The notes under the pieces were generated by a model. The model did no database searches, was not told the origin of the DNA, and was given only the letters and a program-made list of their open reading frames with translations. From Lactobacillales bacterium (GTDB taxonomy: Bacteria; Bacillota; Bacilli; Lactobacillales; Streptococcaceae), in assembly GCA_031261175.1 (NCBI GenBank), contig JAISJW010000018.1, forward strand, positions 1 to 64,000: a stretch of DNA of 64,000 nucleotides. The letters run 5' to 3'. This document shows, in pieces, positions 35,253-42,881 of this stretch; within the stretch, counting starts at the first letter, position 1; every line of letters begins with the position of its first letter. The translations under genes were made by a program, and so were the position numbers.

Positions 35253-36620
35253 ATGCTGAAAAAAAATACTCTCGCGAATTTCATTTTACGCAACGTTATC
35301 GCGTTCAGCATCGTGTTCGTGGTGCTCGGCGTGGTGATTCTGCACATGATGAATTCGAGCGCCTACTCGGAAACGGACAGCGAATTGAAGGACATTTCGT
35401 GGTCGGATCAGCTCGTTGCGAGCGAGGTGGAGCGGGCGGCAATTAAAAACGCTAACGAATATTTCGCGCAAGATCCCTATGACAGGGACGAAACCGGGCG
35501 TTCGGATGATAGATTTACGAGCCAGATTATTTTATGGAGTGCGGATGGGACGATTTTGAATCCTTATTCTTTGGGGAATCGGTTCGACGTGATGTCGCAG
35601 TTCAAACCCGATGCTAAATTGGGGGTGATTACGGAGCACGCGGTGCGTGAAGGGGCAGATATTTATGTCAGCCCGACAGATGGTATTCGTTTGAAAGAAA
35701 AGGTTCATAGCGGTTCGGCGCGGACTAGTTATTTTAGATCCGTGACGATTCCTTATCCGACTGATGCCGACCCATTTGCTGCATCGCTTGGTTTGTCGAA
35801 GGTGCAAGTTATTATCAATGTCGATCAGATCAAGCACGCGCAAAGTTCGTTTAGGACGGCGCTTGTCGTCTGCATGATTTTCTTCGGCGCTTTGGCGGCT
35901 TTGCTTAGTGTCGGGTTGGCGTTCTTGAATATGCAGCCGATTTTAGCGGCGTATAAAAAGCAACAGGAATTCGTATCGAACGCATCGCACGAGATCCGGA
36001 CACCGCTGGCAATTTTACAGAATCAGCTCGAGGGGCTGTTTAAGAAGCCGACGGCGACAATTATGGATGAGGCGGATAAGATTGGAATTGCTTTGGGTGA
36101 GGTTCGCCGTTTGGACAAGCTGACTGGGGATTTACTGACGGTGTCGCGTGTTGATGACGGACGGTTGAAGTTGGAAACAACTTTGGTTGATCCGGAGATT
36201 GCTTTAGGCGATATGCTTTCTAACTATGCCGAGCTAGCGGATTCACAGGAGCGAGAATTCTCTTTTGACGTGGCTGCTGGAGCTCTCCACACTGACCTGA
36301 ATTACTTGAAGCAGATTTTAACTATTCTGATTGATAATGCTATGAAATATTCCTCGGACGGAGATTCTGTCTCGGTCGAGGGGGGACTTGCCGGGCGGTT
36401 CTATTCGTTCAAAGTCGCCGATACCGGCGTCGGGATTAGCGACAAGGACAAGAAGCGGATTTTTGACCGTTTTTACCGCGTCGATACTTCGCATTCCGGC
36501 AACGGAAACGGCATCGGTCTGTCGATCGCCGCTGAGCTGTCTAAAGTTTTAGGCTACAAGCTCGACGTCTACGACAACAAGCCTAAGGGCGTGGTATTTG
36601 AGATTCGGGTGCCTATATAA
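35253..36620 (+). CDS. Sensor histidine kinase, CiaH-like
   Basis: A 455-residue membrane kinase. Helices at about 11-33 and 205-228 flank an extracellular domain of about 170 residues. There is no clear HAMP domain: the helix is followed directly by QQEFVSNASHEIRTPLAIL (H-box), as in CiaH. The N box reads LTILIDNAMKYS, followed by DTGVGI, FDRFYRVD and GNGIGLSIA. It is paired with the preceding regulator (12 bases apart). The signal is unknown. Confidence 0.9.
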   Translation: MLKKNTLANFILRNVIAFSIVFVVLGVVILHMMNSSAYSETDSELKDISWSDQLVASEVERAAIKNANEYFAQDPYDRDETGRSDDRFTSQIILWSADGTILNPYSLGNRFDVMSQFKPDAKLGVITEHAVREGADIYVSPTDGIRLKEKVHSGSARTSYFRSVTIPYPTDADPFAASLGLSKVQVIINVDQIKHAQSSFRTALVVCMIFFGALAALLSVGLAFLNMQPILAAYKKQQEFVSNASHEIRTPLAILQNQLEGLFKKPTATIMDEADKIGIALGEVRRLDKLTGDLLTVSRVDDGRLKLETTLVDPEIALGDMLSNYAELADSQEREFSFDVAAGALHTDLNYLKQILTILIDNAMKYSSDGDSVSVEGGLAGRFYSFKVADTGVGISDKDKKRIFDRFYRVDTSHSGNGNGIGLSIAAELSKVLGYKLDVYDNKPKGVVFEIRVPI

Positions 36621-36660
36621 GAAAATGGCAAGTGCAGATTCAAGCACTTGCCCTTTTTTT
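36621..36660. terminator. Terminator built from an inverted pair of the GGCAAGT heptamer
   Basis: GGCAAGTGC (36627-36635) and GCACTTGCC (36644-36652) form a perfect 9-bp stem followed by T8 on the plus strand. It ends the two-component operon. Neisseria and Haemophilus terminators are built in the same way from pairs of uptake sequences. Confidence 0.9.
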
Positions 36661-37504
36661 ATGGTAACTTGCCCGTTTTATCGGCCAAGTTATTTTTGTC
36701 GTTAGTCATTCGGCGCTCGAGTTTCTTGATGTCCTCGGACGGTGGCAGGTTCTCGGGAACGATACCTCGCTGACCAAGCATCCCGCGCACCGTGGTATTG
36801 TTCTGAACGTGCTCGTGCGCAATCGGATTCTCTCCGTGAAGGTCTTTTTCCTCAACATTGTAATTAGTCATCTCGGTCGCCAGATTTTTCGCAGCTATTG
36901 TCAACGTAGGAAGAAAGTCAGCAAGTGGTCTGTTCTCGCTAACATCAAGTATTTCTTTCATTTGTTTCGTCGTGTTTCCACCGAAAAGAGCGGTATCACC
37001 TTTAGATCGAATCCGAGCAAAACCAGCATCATCGACACCTCTTTCGTAAATGTTTTGCGAAAGTTTCTTCTCCGATTCTTTCAGACGATTCCTTGCATCA
37101 ATTCTCTCGATATAAGCAATTCGCTCCTCAATCAACTCCTGTTTTCTCGTTTGGACGGCGAAATAACTTTGGGCAAATGCGATCTCTTCTTTCTTCGGAT
37201 CGCCGTTTTGAGCGATTAAATAACAGGCATATCTTGTGAGCATATAATCGTTGATTTCTCTCGTTTTTCCTATCCCAATTTCTGCCTTTTTCGTGACCTC
37301 ACGAAAATGGGATGGAGGTGCTACACCACTGGCTTCGCACGATTCTATCGCCCTTTGGATTGCTCTGTAAAAATTCTCCCATCTCGTGTATCCAAGAAGC
37401 AACATTAGCTCCCTTGCATACCAAAATTCGACATCTTCATTTTCGGTTTTATGAATGATGGTATCGAATTGATTTTTTCTTTTCGTAATTATTTTTTTAT
37501 CCAT
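36659..37504 (-). CDS. dinD: DinD-like DNA-damage-inducible protein (BRO-N domain)
   Basis: A 281-residue protein that resembles DinD, an SOS-induced protein reported to modulate RecA filaments in E. coli. The N-terminal BRO-like domain includes FWYARELMLLLGYTRWENF (about 28-46) and conserved DYMLTRYACYLIAQNGDP; the C-terminal domain has GVDDAGFARIRSKGDTALFGG and MKEILDV. I chose ATG 37504 because AGGAGG precedes it by 4-5 bases; a longer frame to 37528 lacks one. It ends inside the terminator of the opposing operon. Confidence 0.85.
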   Translation of the reverse strand: MDKKIITKRKNQFDTIIHKTENEDVEFWYARELMLLLGYTRWENFYRAIQRAIESCEASGVAPPSHFREVTKKAEIGIGKTREINDYMLTRYACYLIAQNGDPKKEEIAFAQSYFAVQTRKQELIEERIAYIERIDARNRLKESEKKLSQNIYERGVDDAGFARIRSKGDTALFGGNTTKQMKEILDVSENRPLADFLPTLTIAAKNLATEMTNYNVEEKDLHGENPIAHEHVQNNTTVRGMLGQRGIVPENLPPSEDIKKLERRMTNDKNNLADKTGKLP

Positions 37505-37534
37505 ATTTCCTCCTTTCTTTTTATTCATTTATTT

Positions 37535-38260
37535 TTATAGTAATTTTTCTAGTTCGTCAAACTGGCGGCGGTATTCGCTGACGCGATGGGCGTCGCTGCC
37601 GAGAGTTAATTTCGTTCCGCCAACCTCTTTATAAAGAGCGACGCCGTATTTTACGAGTTCATAGTTTCCATAAGCGAAGGCGCTTTTCGCGTTGATTTCA
37701 AGCGCAATATCGTGCGTGGTTAACTGCGCGAAAATTCGGCGCAAATGCGCTTCGGCTAGTTGTTTGAATTCTTCTAAATCAACATCGATCAACCTTACTC
37801 CATATTCAAAATGCGTTAAGATATCGACATCGGGAAATTCTTCGATAGCTATACTCATATTATTGAAATAGTCGTCAACGATATCCGACGCCTTCAGTCC
37901 TCGCGCGACGTCATCCATATAATCGTATTCACCATTATTGTGCACAGACAAAAGCTTGACGTCGATTGACTTGCCCGAAAGCCACTCGCGGATGCGCTCG
38001 CCATCAGCCGGGTTCCAGCCGATCTCGATTCCTTTATAGACGTGAGGCGACTTGCCCGCACTGTTGATTTTGTCGACGCGCTCGCAAAAAGCCTGCCAAT
38101 CCGGCAGGTCGTCGATGCCCGAGTAGGGGTTGGAAAACTCGAGGTGGTCGGTGAAAACGAGGTCCTCACCCACTGCCTCAGCCAACGCGAGATAATTCTC
38201 GAGCGGCTCAGTGCTGTCAAACGAAAAGTCCGTGTGGACGTGCCAATCTTTAATATTCAT
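37535..38260 (-). CDS. PHP-domain phosphatase, histidinol-phosphatase-like
   Basis: A 241-residue PHP phosphoesterase. Metal-binding motifs: WHVHTDFSFDS (about 6-16), FTDHLEF (about 36-42), the Glu of GIEIGWN, SVHNNG, DILTHFEYG, and GSDAHR near the C-terminus. This fits HisK-type histidinol-phosphatase or a related sugar or nucleotide phosphatase; no his genes are nearby. The start at 38260 fits the family. An in-frame ATG at 38278 overlaps the stop of the upstream small gene as TAATG, giving 6 extra residues. An extended -10 (TGTTATAAT) lies 6 bases before the 38260 ATG, so leaderless translation is possible. Confidence 0.85.
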   Translation of the reverse strand: MNIKDWHVHTDFSFDSTEPLENYLALAEAVGEDLVFTDHLEFSNPYSGIDDLPDWQAFCERVDKINSAGKSPHVYKGIEIGWNPADGERIREWLSGKSIDVKLLSVHNNGEYDYMDDVARGLKASDIVDDYFNNMSIAIEEFPDVDILTHFEYGVRLIDVDLEEFKQLAEAHLRRIFAQLTTHDIALEINAKSAFAYGNYELVKYGVALYKEVGGTKLTLGSDAHRVSEYRRQFDELEKLL

Positions 38261-38277
38261 AGCACAATTATAACACA

Positions 38278-38421
38278 TTACAGGCGATTTTCGTAATATT
38301 TGATGATGCGCGTTTTGATTCGGACGTCGTTTTTGTATTGTTCGAGCGCAATCGTGACGAGGCCGCTCAAAAGCGCGAAAATCACGAGCGTACTCGCTAA
38401 AATACTGCCTTTTAGCTTCAT
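38278..38421 (-). CDS. 47-residue prepilin-like protein, possible comGG remnant
   Basis: The sequence starts MKLKGSILASTLVIFALLSG, followed by a polar tail ending KYYENRL. A basic start, a Gly before the cleavage site and a hydrophobic helix are the pattern of small competence pseudopilins such as ComGG, although position +5 is Ser rather than Glu. The ribosome site GGGGG is 5 bases before the ATG. It lies downstream of comGF but is separated from it by an endonuclease-like gene flanked by two palindromes. Confidence 0.6.
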   Translation of the reverse strand: MKLKGSILASTLVIFALLSGLVTIALEQYKNDVRIKTRIIKYYENRL

Positions 38422-38442
38422 TTTTACCCCCTTACTTTTCTC

Positions 38443-38513
38443 TACTGTTTTTTAACGCGTTTTTTAGTGCTTTCGAGGCCTGAAACTCCTAAAAATCGCC
38501 TTAAAACACAGTA
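38443..38513. repeat. 71-bp palindromic repeat, copy 5
   Basis: TACTGTTTTTTAA to TTAAAACACAGTA with centre CGAGGCCTGA. Its 3' end (minus strand) is 21 bases before the prepilin-like start, and its other end supplies the last codons and stop of the upstream endonuclease-like gene. Confidence 0.9.
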
Positions 38514-39352
38514 GGGTTTTTTAGACCGTTGATTTCTGGCAATTTTCGCGGCTTATTGTGCGTTTTTGGCACGCCCATCGCATCCAGCAAGCCGGGCAAA
38601 GCATCGTGGACGAACTCCTTGTACAAAATCCGATGCACCTTGTAGCCAAGCTGTTCTAGCCCGCCTTCGCGCAATTTTTCTTTCGCATAACAATCCCGCT
38701 GCAGTACATCCTTAATCTCCCCGTCAATCTCGAACACGCACTTTCCTTTGCGCGTCTCGTAATACATATCGACAATCCCCACCAGCCGGTCGCCGTACGG
38801 ATGGAGCACCTTGTAATTATCGACCTCATTAAAGCGATCGAAAATCGGCAATTGTTGGGTCGGCATCTCGCGCCCCAGCTGATGAATCGTCAGCCTCACT
38901 AGCGTTTCGAACGCCGATCCGTCACCGCCGCTCACAAAAGGCAGCACCTTGCGCATATTGCTCATTCCTCTAACACCCTTATTCGCACGCACAAAATTTT
39001 CGAGTTGCTCGCGCGTAAAATAGCCTCGTTGCAGACTACTACCGAGCGCGATAATCAGGCCGACGGCTGACGCCTCCTTCGCTAAATCGAACATAATTTT
39101 CAAATAATCCGCACAATCCACTTCGTGATGCAGATGCAACATCTCGTGCTCATTGAACAACACCGGTGACAGCGCCTCTACCGTTTCGTTGCGAGCGCGA
39201 TTATGCCCCACAATGCGCGGTTTTTTGTCAAACTTATCCACTATCGGCACTTCGAGAAACATACACGCCGTCACCCCAGTAAAAATCAGCGGTTTCCGCG
39301 ATTTGCACATCGCATCATACGCGTTATTCACATATTTCATCGGATAAACCAT
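38501..39352 (-). CDS. DUF559/Vsr-like endonuclease-domain protein inserted in the comG region
   Basis: A 283-residue protein. The last 110 residues resemble the PD-(D/E)XK-type DUF559 domain: ETRKGKCVFEIDGEIKDVL, with charged QRDCYAKEKLREGG, followed by LGYKVHRILYKEF. The N-terminal part (TREQLENF, GVRGMSNMRKVL) is arranged as in the many DUF559 proteins of Actinobacteria. I chose ATG 39352, which follows AAGGAGG by 5 bases. The gene ends NPTVF-stop, the last three codons being part of palindrome copy 5. Probably a nuclease of unknown role, acquired between comGF and the small prepilin gene. Confidence 0.65.
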   Translation of the reverse strand: MVYPMKYVNNAYDAMCKSRKPLIFTGVTACMFLEVPIVDKFDKKPRIVGHNRARNETVEALSPVLFNEHEMLHLHHEVDCADYLKIMFDLAKEASAVGLIIALGSSLQRGYFTREQLENFVRANKGVRGMSNMRKVLPFVSGGDGSAFETLVRLTIHQLGREMPTQQLPIFDRFNEVDNYKVLHPYGDRLVGIVDMYYETRKGKCVFEIDGEIKDVLQRDCYAKEKLREGGLEQLGYKVHRILYKEFVHDALPGLLDAMGVPKTHNKPRKLPEINGLKNPTVF

Positions 39353-39397
39353 AATTTCCTCCTTAATTTCCGCATTTTCCGTCAAGATAAAATCGTC

Positions 39398-39468
39398 TAC
39401 TGTTTTTTAAGGCCTTTTTTAGTGATTTCAGACCTCGAAACTCCTAAAAAAGGGCTTAAAAAACAGTA
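39398..39468. repeat. 71-bp palindromic repeat, copy 6
   Basis: TACTGTTTTTTAA to TTAAAAAACAGTA with centre CAGACCTCGA. The comGF reading frame runs into it and stops at its TAA (ATVF-stop). With copy 5 it brackets the DUF559-like gene. Confidence 0.9.
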
Positions 39469-39890
39469 GCCGAAAATAGCACCACCATTTCCCCTTTTTT
39501 CGGGCAAGTCACCCGCACGGCGGTATCGTTCAGACCTTCAAAGCTCACCGGCTCTGTCAACTCGGTCAAAATCGGCTGATAGCCCCCGTGGCGGGCGATG
39601 ACGAGCTTATCCGCCTTTTGGTAAAGGCGAACTTCATCGCCATCGAGCTCGGCTGTGACTTCGCGCGCATCAACGGTGATTAAATGCGCGCTATCAAAAT
39701 ATTGTTGGAGCTGAACGCAAGCGGTCTCGAATTCGAGTCCAGTGTCGCGCGTCAAAAACAAATCAAGCGCGTGAGTGTACTGAATTAGGGAACTCAGCGC
39801 GACTAACACGATTGAAGTCACGACTAGCGAAAGCAGACACTCGCTGAGCGTAAAAGCTGTGATCCTATTCTGCGAGCCGGCGCGTTTCAT
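39456..39890 (-). CDS. comGF: Competence pseudopilin ComGF
   Basis: A 144-residue prepilin-like protein, MKRAGSQNRITAFTLSECLLSLVV; the cleavage region AFTLSE and helix are type IV pilin-like and the remaining 110 residues are exported. It probably starts at ATG 39890 after GGAG; an earlier ATG at 39935 in the same frame is possible. Its stop and last four residues are encoded by palindrome copy 6, so the C-terminus may be altered relative to the ancestral protein. Confidence 0.85.
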   Translation of the reverse strand: MKRAGSQNRITAFTLSECLLSLVVTSIVLVALSSLIQYTHALDLFLTRDTGLEFETACVQLQQYFDSAHLITVDAREVTAELDGDEVRLYQKADKLVIARHGGYQPILTELTEPVSFEGLNDTAVRVTCPKKGEMVVLFSATVF

Positions 39891-40089
39891 ACTCCGCACG
39901 CAATCGCACAATTTTTTTATCCAATTCTTTTTCATGCCCCACCATCTTCCCTACACCCACAACTAGCCCGCTCAACATCAAAGTCACGACGAGCAAAGCC
40001 GCCAAACTTTCTGCCAAAACGAACCCATCCGCCTTTCGCAATTCTCGGCTCCATAAGCCTTCATCCAATCTTCTTAACAAATCGTCCAC
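39865..40089 (-). CDS. comGE: Competence pseudopilin ComGE
   Basis: A 58-74 residue prepilin-like protein. The cleavage motif is KADG-FVLAESL followed by the helix LLVVTLMLSGLVVGV. The listed start is GTG 40089, inside comGD. A TTG at 40041, 7 bases after GGAG, would give the short leader typical of prepilins (MRKADG) and may be the real start. It overlaps comGF by 26 bases. Confidence 0.8.
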   Translation of the reverse strand: MDDLLRRLDEGLWSRELRKADGFVLAESLAALLVVTLMLSGLVVGVGKMVGHEKELDKKIVRLRAEYETRRLAE

Positions 40090-40489
40090 TCCCCATCTGG
40101 AATTGGTACGTCACCAATTCGTCCTTTTTCCGGTTGTACAAAACGACCTTTTTCAGCGCGCTGTAATTTCCGCTCGCCGCTTTGAAACTAATCACCCCAG
40201 GCGCTTCGACGAGCGTCACACAATCGGGCAATTCCAAAACCTCGGCGTTGCTAAAGTGCACCCGCCGCGCTCCGAACACCACGCTCGTTTCGACGCCGCC
40301 GGTAATTGCCAGGCTCTGTTCGCCCTTCAGGCGCTTTTCGAACAGCGCGAGAAATTCGCGCGCCGCCATTTCTTCTTGGTAACTTTTTACGTAAATCATC
40401 GGTATCCCCGCGAGCTGGGCGACGATCGCGAGGACGACGAGCGTCTCGACAAGCGTCACCGCCGCCATCCTATTTCTTAAATTTTTCAT
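40061..40489 (-). CDS. comGD: Competence pseudopilin ComGD
   Basis: A 142-residue prepilin-like protein starting MKNLRNRMAAVTLVETLVVL, with the pilin Glu at +5 and a long helix. The exported domain ends FQMGSGRFVKKIG. ATG 40489 is 20 bases before the comGC stop. A minor component of the transformation pilus that carries external DNA across the wall. Confidence 0.88.
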   Translation of the reverse strand: MKNLRNRMAAVTLVETLVVLAIVAQLAGIPMIYVKSYQEEMAAREFLALFEKRLKGEQSLAITGGVETSVVFGARRVHFSNAEVLELPDCVTLVEAPGVISFKAASGNYSALKKVVLYNRKKDELVTYQFQMGSGRFVKKIG

Positions 40490-40739
40490 ACTGCTTGAGC
40501 TGGTCGGGCGTGATATAACCCTCCCCGGCAAGTTGACTCGCACTCGGCCGCGCCTCGTGCTCGATCTCGTAAACATCCATCTGGGTCTCGACGACCTTGA
40601 CAATCGCTGCCCCACCTTTTTCGTCGATTTTCTCCTTTTGCTTCGTCAAATTCGGAATGAAAATCATCATCAGAAGGCCCACCACGACTAGGACGGTCAG
40701 CACTTCGATCAACGTAAATCCTTCAAGTTTTTTCTTCAT
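40470..40739 (-). CDS. comGC: Major competence pilin ComGC
   Basis: An 89-residue prepilin, MKKKLEGFTLIEVLTVLVVV: a perfect type IV N-terminus, G-FTLIE, with Glu5. It forms the pseudopilus/transformation pilus that binds DNA. It lies 16 bases after comGB and is processed by the ComC peptidase, which is not in this window. Confidence 0.95.
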   Translation of the reverse strand: MKKKLEGFTLIEVLTVLVVVGLLMMIFIPNLTKQKEKIDEKGGAAIVKVVETQMDVYEIEHEARPSASQLAGEGYITPDQLKQYEKFKK

Positions 40740-40755
40740 ATTTTTCTCCTTTTTT

Positions 40756-41820
40756 TTAGAGCATATTATTCGTGCTCTCGTAAACTGGTAATAGCATCGC
40801 GGCGTAAACGCTAACGATTATTGCGGCAATTCCTACAAAAATCAGTGGCTGAATCAACTTCGTATAGCTGTCGAGCTTTTTGAGAAATTTATCGAAACAG
40901 AGGTTGGCGTAGACTTGAAGTTCGATCCCGAGACCTCGCCGCACCTGGGCTGTTCGGATTATATTGGTAAATTCTGGAGTGAAAAACGGCAAGTCATCAA
41001 CCAGTCTATAAAACTCGATTCCGCTGTTAAATCCTGTTTCCAAAACCCGGGCAATTTCGCCAACAAAATTTCCTTTATTATCATCTCGGATTATTTTTAG
41101 TGATTCTTGCATTTCGGCACCGCTGGCTAGAACGTTACCTAAAACTGAGGCGAATTGGTAAGTTAGGAATATTTTATAGACTTTTAATTTCGCAAAATAT
41201 TTATTTTTTTCAAGGGTTTTTAAACGTGATAAAACTCGACGAATTATTAATATCGCTAGCGCTATAAATGCGGCTAAACCGCCTAAAACAAAGGGTGAAT
41301 TGTCGATAAAGACCAACCCGAAATTGTTTGAAGCCTCGCCTAAACTCATCCTTAAATTAGGAACTAAAAAGAATTTTAAAAACAATAAAATCACAATAAT
41401 AAATACTAATAAAAAACATGGATAAGTTAGAGATTTAATTAATTTATCCTTTTTTTCGCACAGTTTTTTCTGTCGCCATAAAATATCAGTCAATGCCGTT
41501 TCGATATTATTTTTCCGACTTAATTTAATCCGCATAATAATATCTGTTTCTTGTGTTAGAGAGCAGAGAACATCGACTATGTCTTCACCCTTGGACAATC
41601 CGCCCTCAACTAACTCAACGATAACACTATTTTTTTTATCTATTTTTTTAATGAATTTTAATGCTTCAATTAATGGGATTCCATTTTTTAATAACTCATT
41701 AAATAATTCAAAAAATAATAATAAATTAGATTTTTTCGTAATATTTTTCTTCTTGAATAAATCCGCATTCAACAAGCCGCGCCACTTTGCGAGGCCACCC
41801 GTTCTTCTCGTATTCTCCAT
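40756..41820 (-). CDS. comGB: Competence platform protein ComGB
   Basis: A 354-residue GspF-family membrane protein with helices at about 135-155, 175-200 and 325-350, and two homologous cytoplasmic T2SSF domains (FFELFNELLKNGIPLIEALKF; FASVLGNVLASGAEMQESLKII). It is the pilus assembly platform. ATG 41820 follows GGAG by 7 bases and lies 94 bases inside comGA. Confidence 0.92.
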   Translation of the reverse strand: MENTRRTGGLAKWRGLLNADLFKKKNITKKSNLLLFFELFNELLKNGIPLIEALKFIKKIDKKNSVIVELVEGGLSKGEDIVDVLCSLTQETDIIMRIKLSRKNNIETALTDILWRQKKLCEKKDKLIKSLTYPCFLLVFIIVILLFLKFFLVPNLRMSLGEASNNFGLVFIDNSPFVLGGLAAFIALAILIIRRVLSRLKTLEKNKYFAKLKVYKIFLTYQFASVLGNVLASGAEMQESLKIIRDDNKGNFVGEIARVLETGFNSGIEFYRLVDDLPFFTPEFTNIIRTAQVRRGLGIELQVYANLCFDKFLKKLDSYTKLIQPLIFVGIAAIIVSVYAAMLLPVYESTNNML

Positions 41821-42655
41821 ATTTTTTCTCCATTAAAACTCCGACTCCATAATCGCTCGTAATTATTCTTTGATAAACAACGCCGCGCAACACCTGACTC
41901 AACTCTGACTCCGCTGCACCTAGCTCCAAGCAGCGCGCGATAACGCCTGGCACTGACTGCGCGTGGATCGTCGCAAACACCTTATGACCCGTCAAACTAG
42001 CCCTCAAAGCCGCGCGCATCGTCAAAGCATCACGAATTTCGCCGATGATCAGAACGTCCGGCCGATGCCGCAAACACACTTTAATCAAAGCATTATAATC
42101 AATCCCAATTTTCTCATTGATTTGCAGTTGCAACAAATTATCATCAGCAATTTCGACTGGATCCTCAATCGCAATCACTTGCTTCGTCGCAGCGAGCTCC
42201 CGGCACAACTCGTACATCAGCGTCGTCTTTCCGCTCCCGACCGGCCCGCTAAACAAATACAGACCTGCCGCCCGCGTTTCCTCAAATAAATCGTCATAAT
42301 CGCGCCGACAATAATAATTCGTCCGCCCCCTCACGAAATCGTGAAGCAAGCGAATAACCAAAGTTTCGCTGAACTGAAACTCACTAACGCTCGACAGGCG
42401 CATCTTAACGCCACTCATCTCAAACGACCCGTACTGCGGCTGCGTCTTCTCGCTCACATCCATCTGCGCCTTATATTTAAAATAATTAATCAATTTCTCG
42501 CCTTGCTCGAAAGCCAACTGGGCAATTAAAACCCGCTCCTCGTTCTGTCGGTAACTAATCTCGTACTTGCCCCGAACAGGCAGGAAATAAATGTCCTGAA
42601 CGTGCTCCTGACTTGCCCGCACTATCAGATCAACAGCGAATCCTTCAATATTCAT
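41726..42655 (-). CDS. comGA: Competence pilus ATPase ComGA
   Basis: A 309-residue GspE/PilB-type assembly ATPase. Walker A FSGPVGSGKTTLM (about 134-146), Asp box AIEDPVEI (about 162-169), Walker B VLIIGEIRD (about 199-207), His box TGHKVFATIHA (about 220-230). No zinc-binding cysteines and no N-terminal domain I, as in other ComGA. It overlaps the upstream 78-residue gene by 11 bases. Confidence 0.95.
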   Translation of the reverse strand: MNIEGFAVDLIVRASQEHVQDIYFLPVRGKYEISYRQNEERVLIAQLAFEQGEKLINYFKYKAQMDVSEKTQPQYGSFEMSGVKMRLSSVSEFQFSETLVIRLLHDFVRGRTNYYCRRDYDDLFEETRAAGLYLFSGPVGSGKTTLMYELCRELAATKQVIAIEDPVEIADDNLLQLQINEKIGIDYNALIKVCLRHRPDVLIIGEIRDALTMRAALRASLTGHKVFATIHAQSVPGVIARCLELGAAESELSQVLRGVVYQRIITSDYGVGVLMEKKYGEYEKNGWPRKVARLVECGFIQEEKYYEKI

Positions 42656-42881
42656 TCAACTCGTCCCGGTCGTAAAACCATTCGTTGATCAGGTAGGCGC
42701 AGTCGGCGCGCTTCCACTCATCAAACAACGACTCCGCCACCACTTCACGCAAATTCGCCTTCGTCGCCCCGAGTTCAACACCGACCAGCGCCCTCACAAA
42801 CGCCTTGTAGTTGTCCTGCATCATCTCCTTGATCTTCTCGAAAAACATCTGTTCTTCCATGATTTCGTTAAGCATTCGCAA
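42645..42881 (-). CDS. Small acidic helical protein between radC and comGA
   Basis: A 78-residue protein, alpha-helical and acidic (MFFEKIKEMMQDNYKAFVRALVGVELG, ending YDRDELNEY). I do not recognise it. It overlaps both neighbours (14 bases with radC, 11 with comGA), so it is translated with the competence pilus operon. Two further in-frame ATGs (42875 and 42860) are possible. Tight embedding suggests a com-related accessory or regulator. Confidence 0.7.
   Translation of the reverse strand: MRMLNEIMEEQMFFEKIKEMMQDNYKAFVRALVGVELGATKANLREVVAESLFDEWKRADCAYLINEWFYDRDELNEY

Noticed and set aside
38501..39352. DUF559-like gene as a type IV AbiE antitoxin
   Set aside because: No partner nucleotidyltransferase gene is adjacent and the N-terminus shows no clear winged-helix motif.
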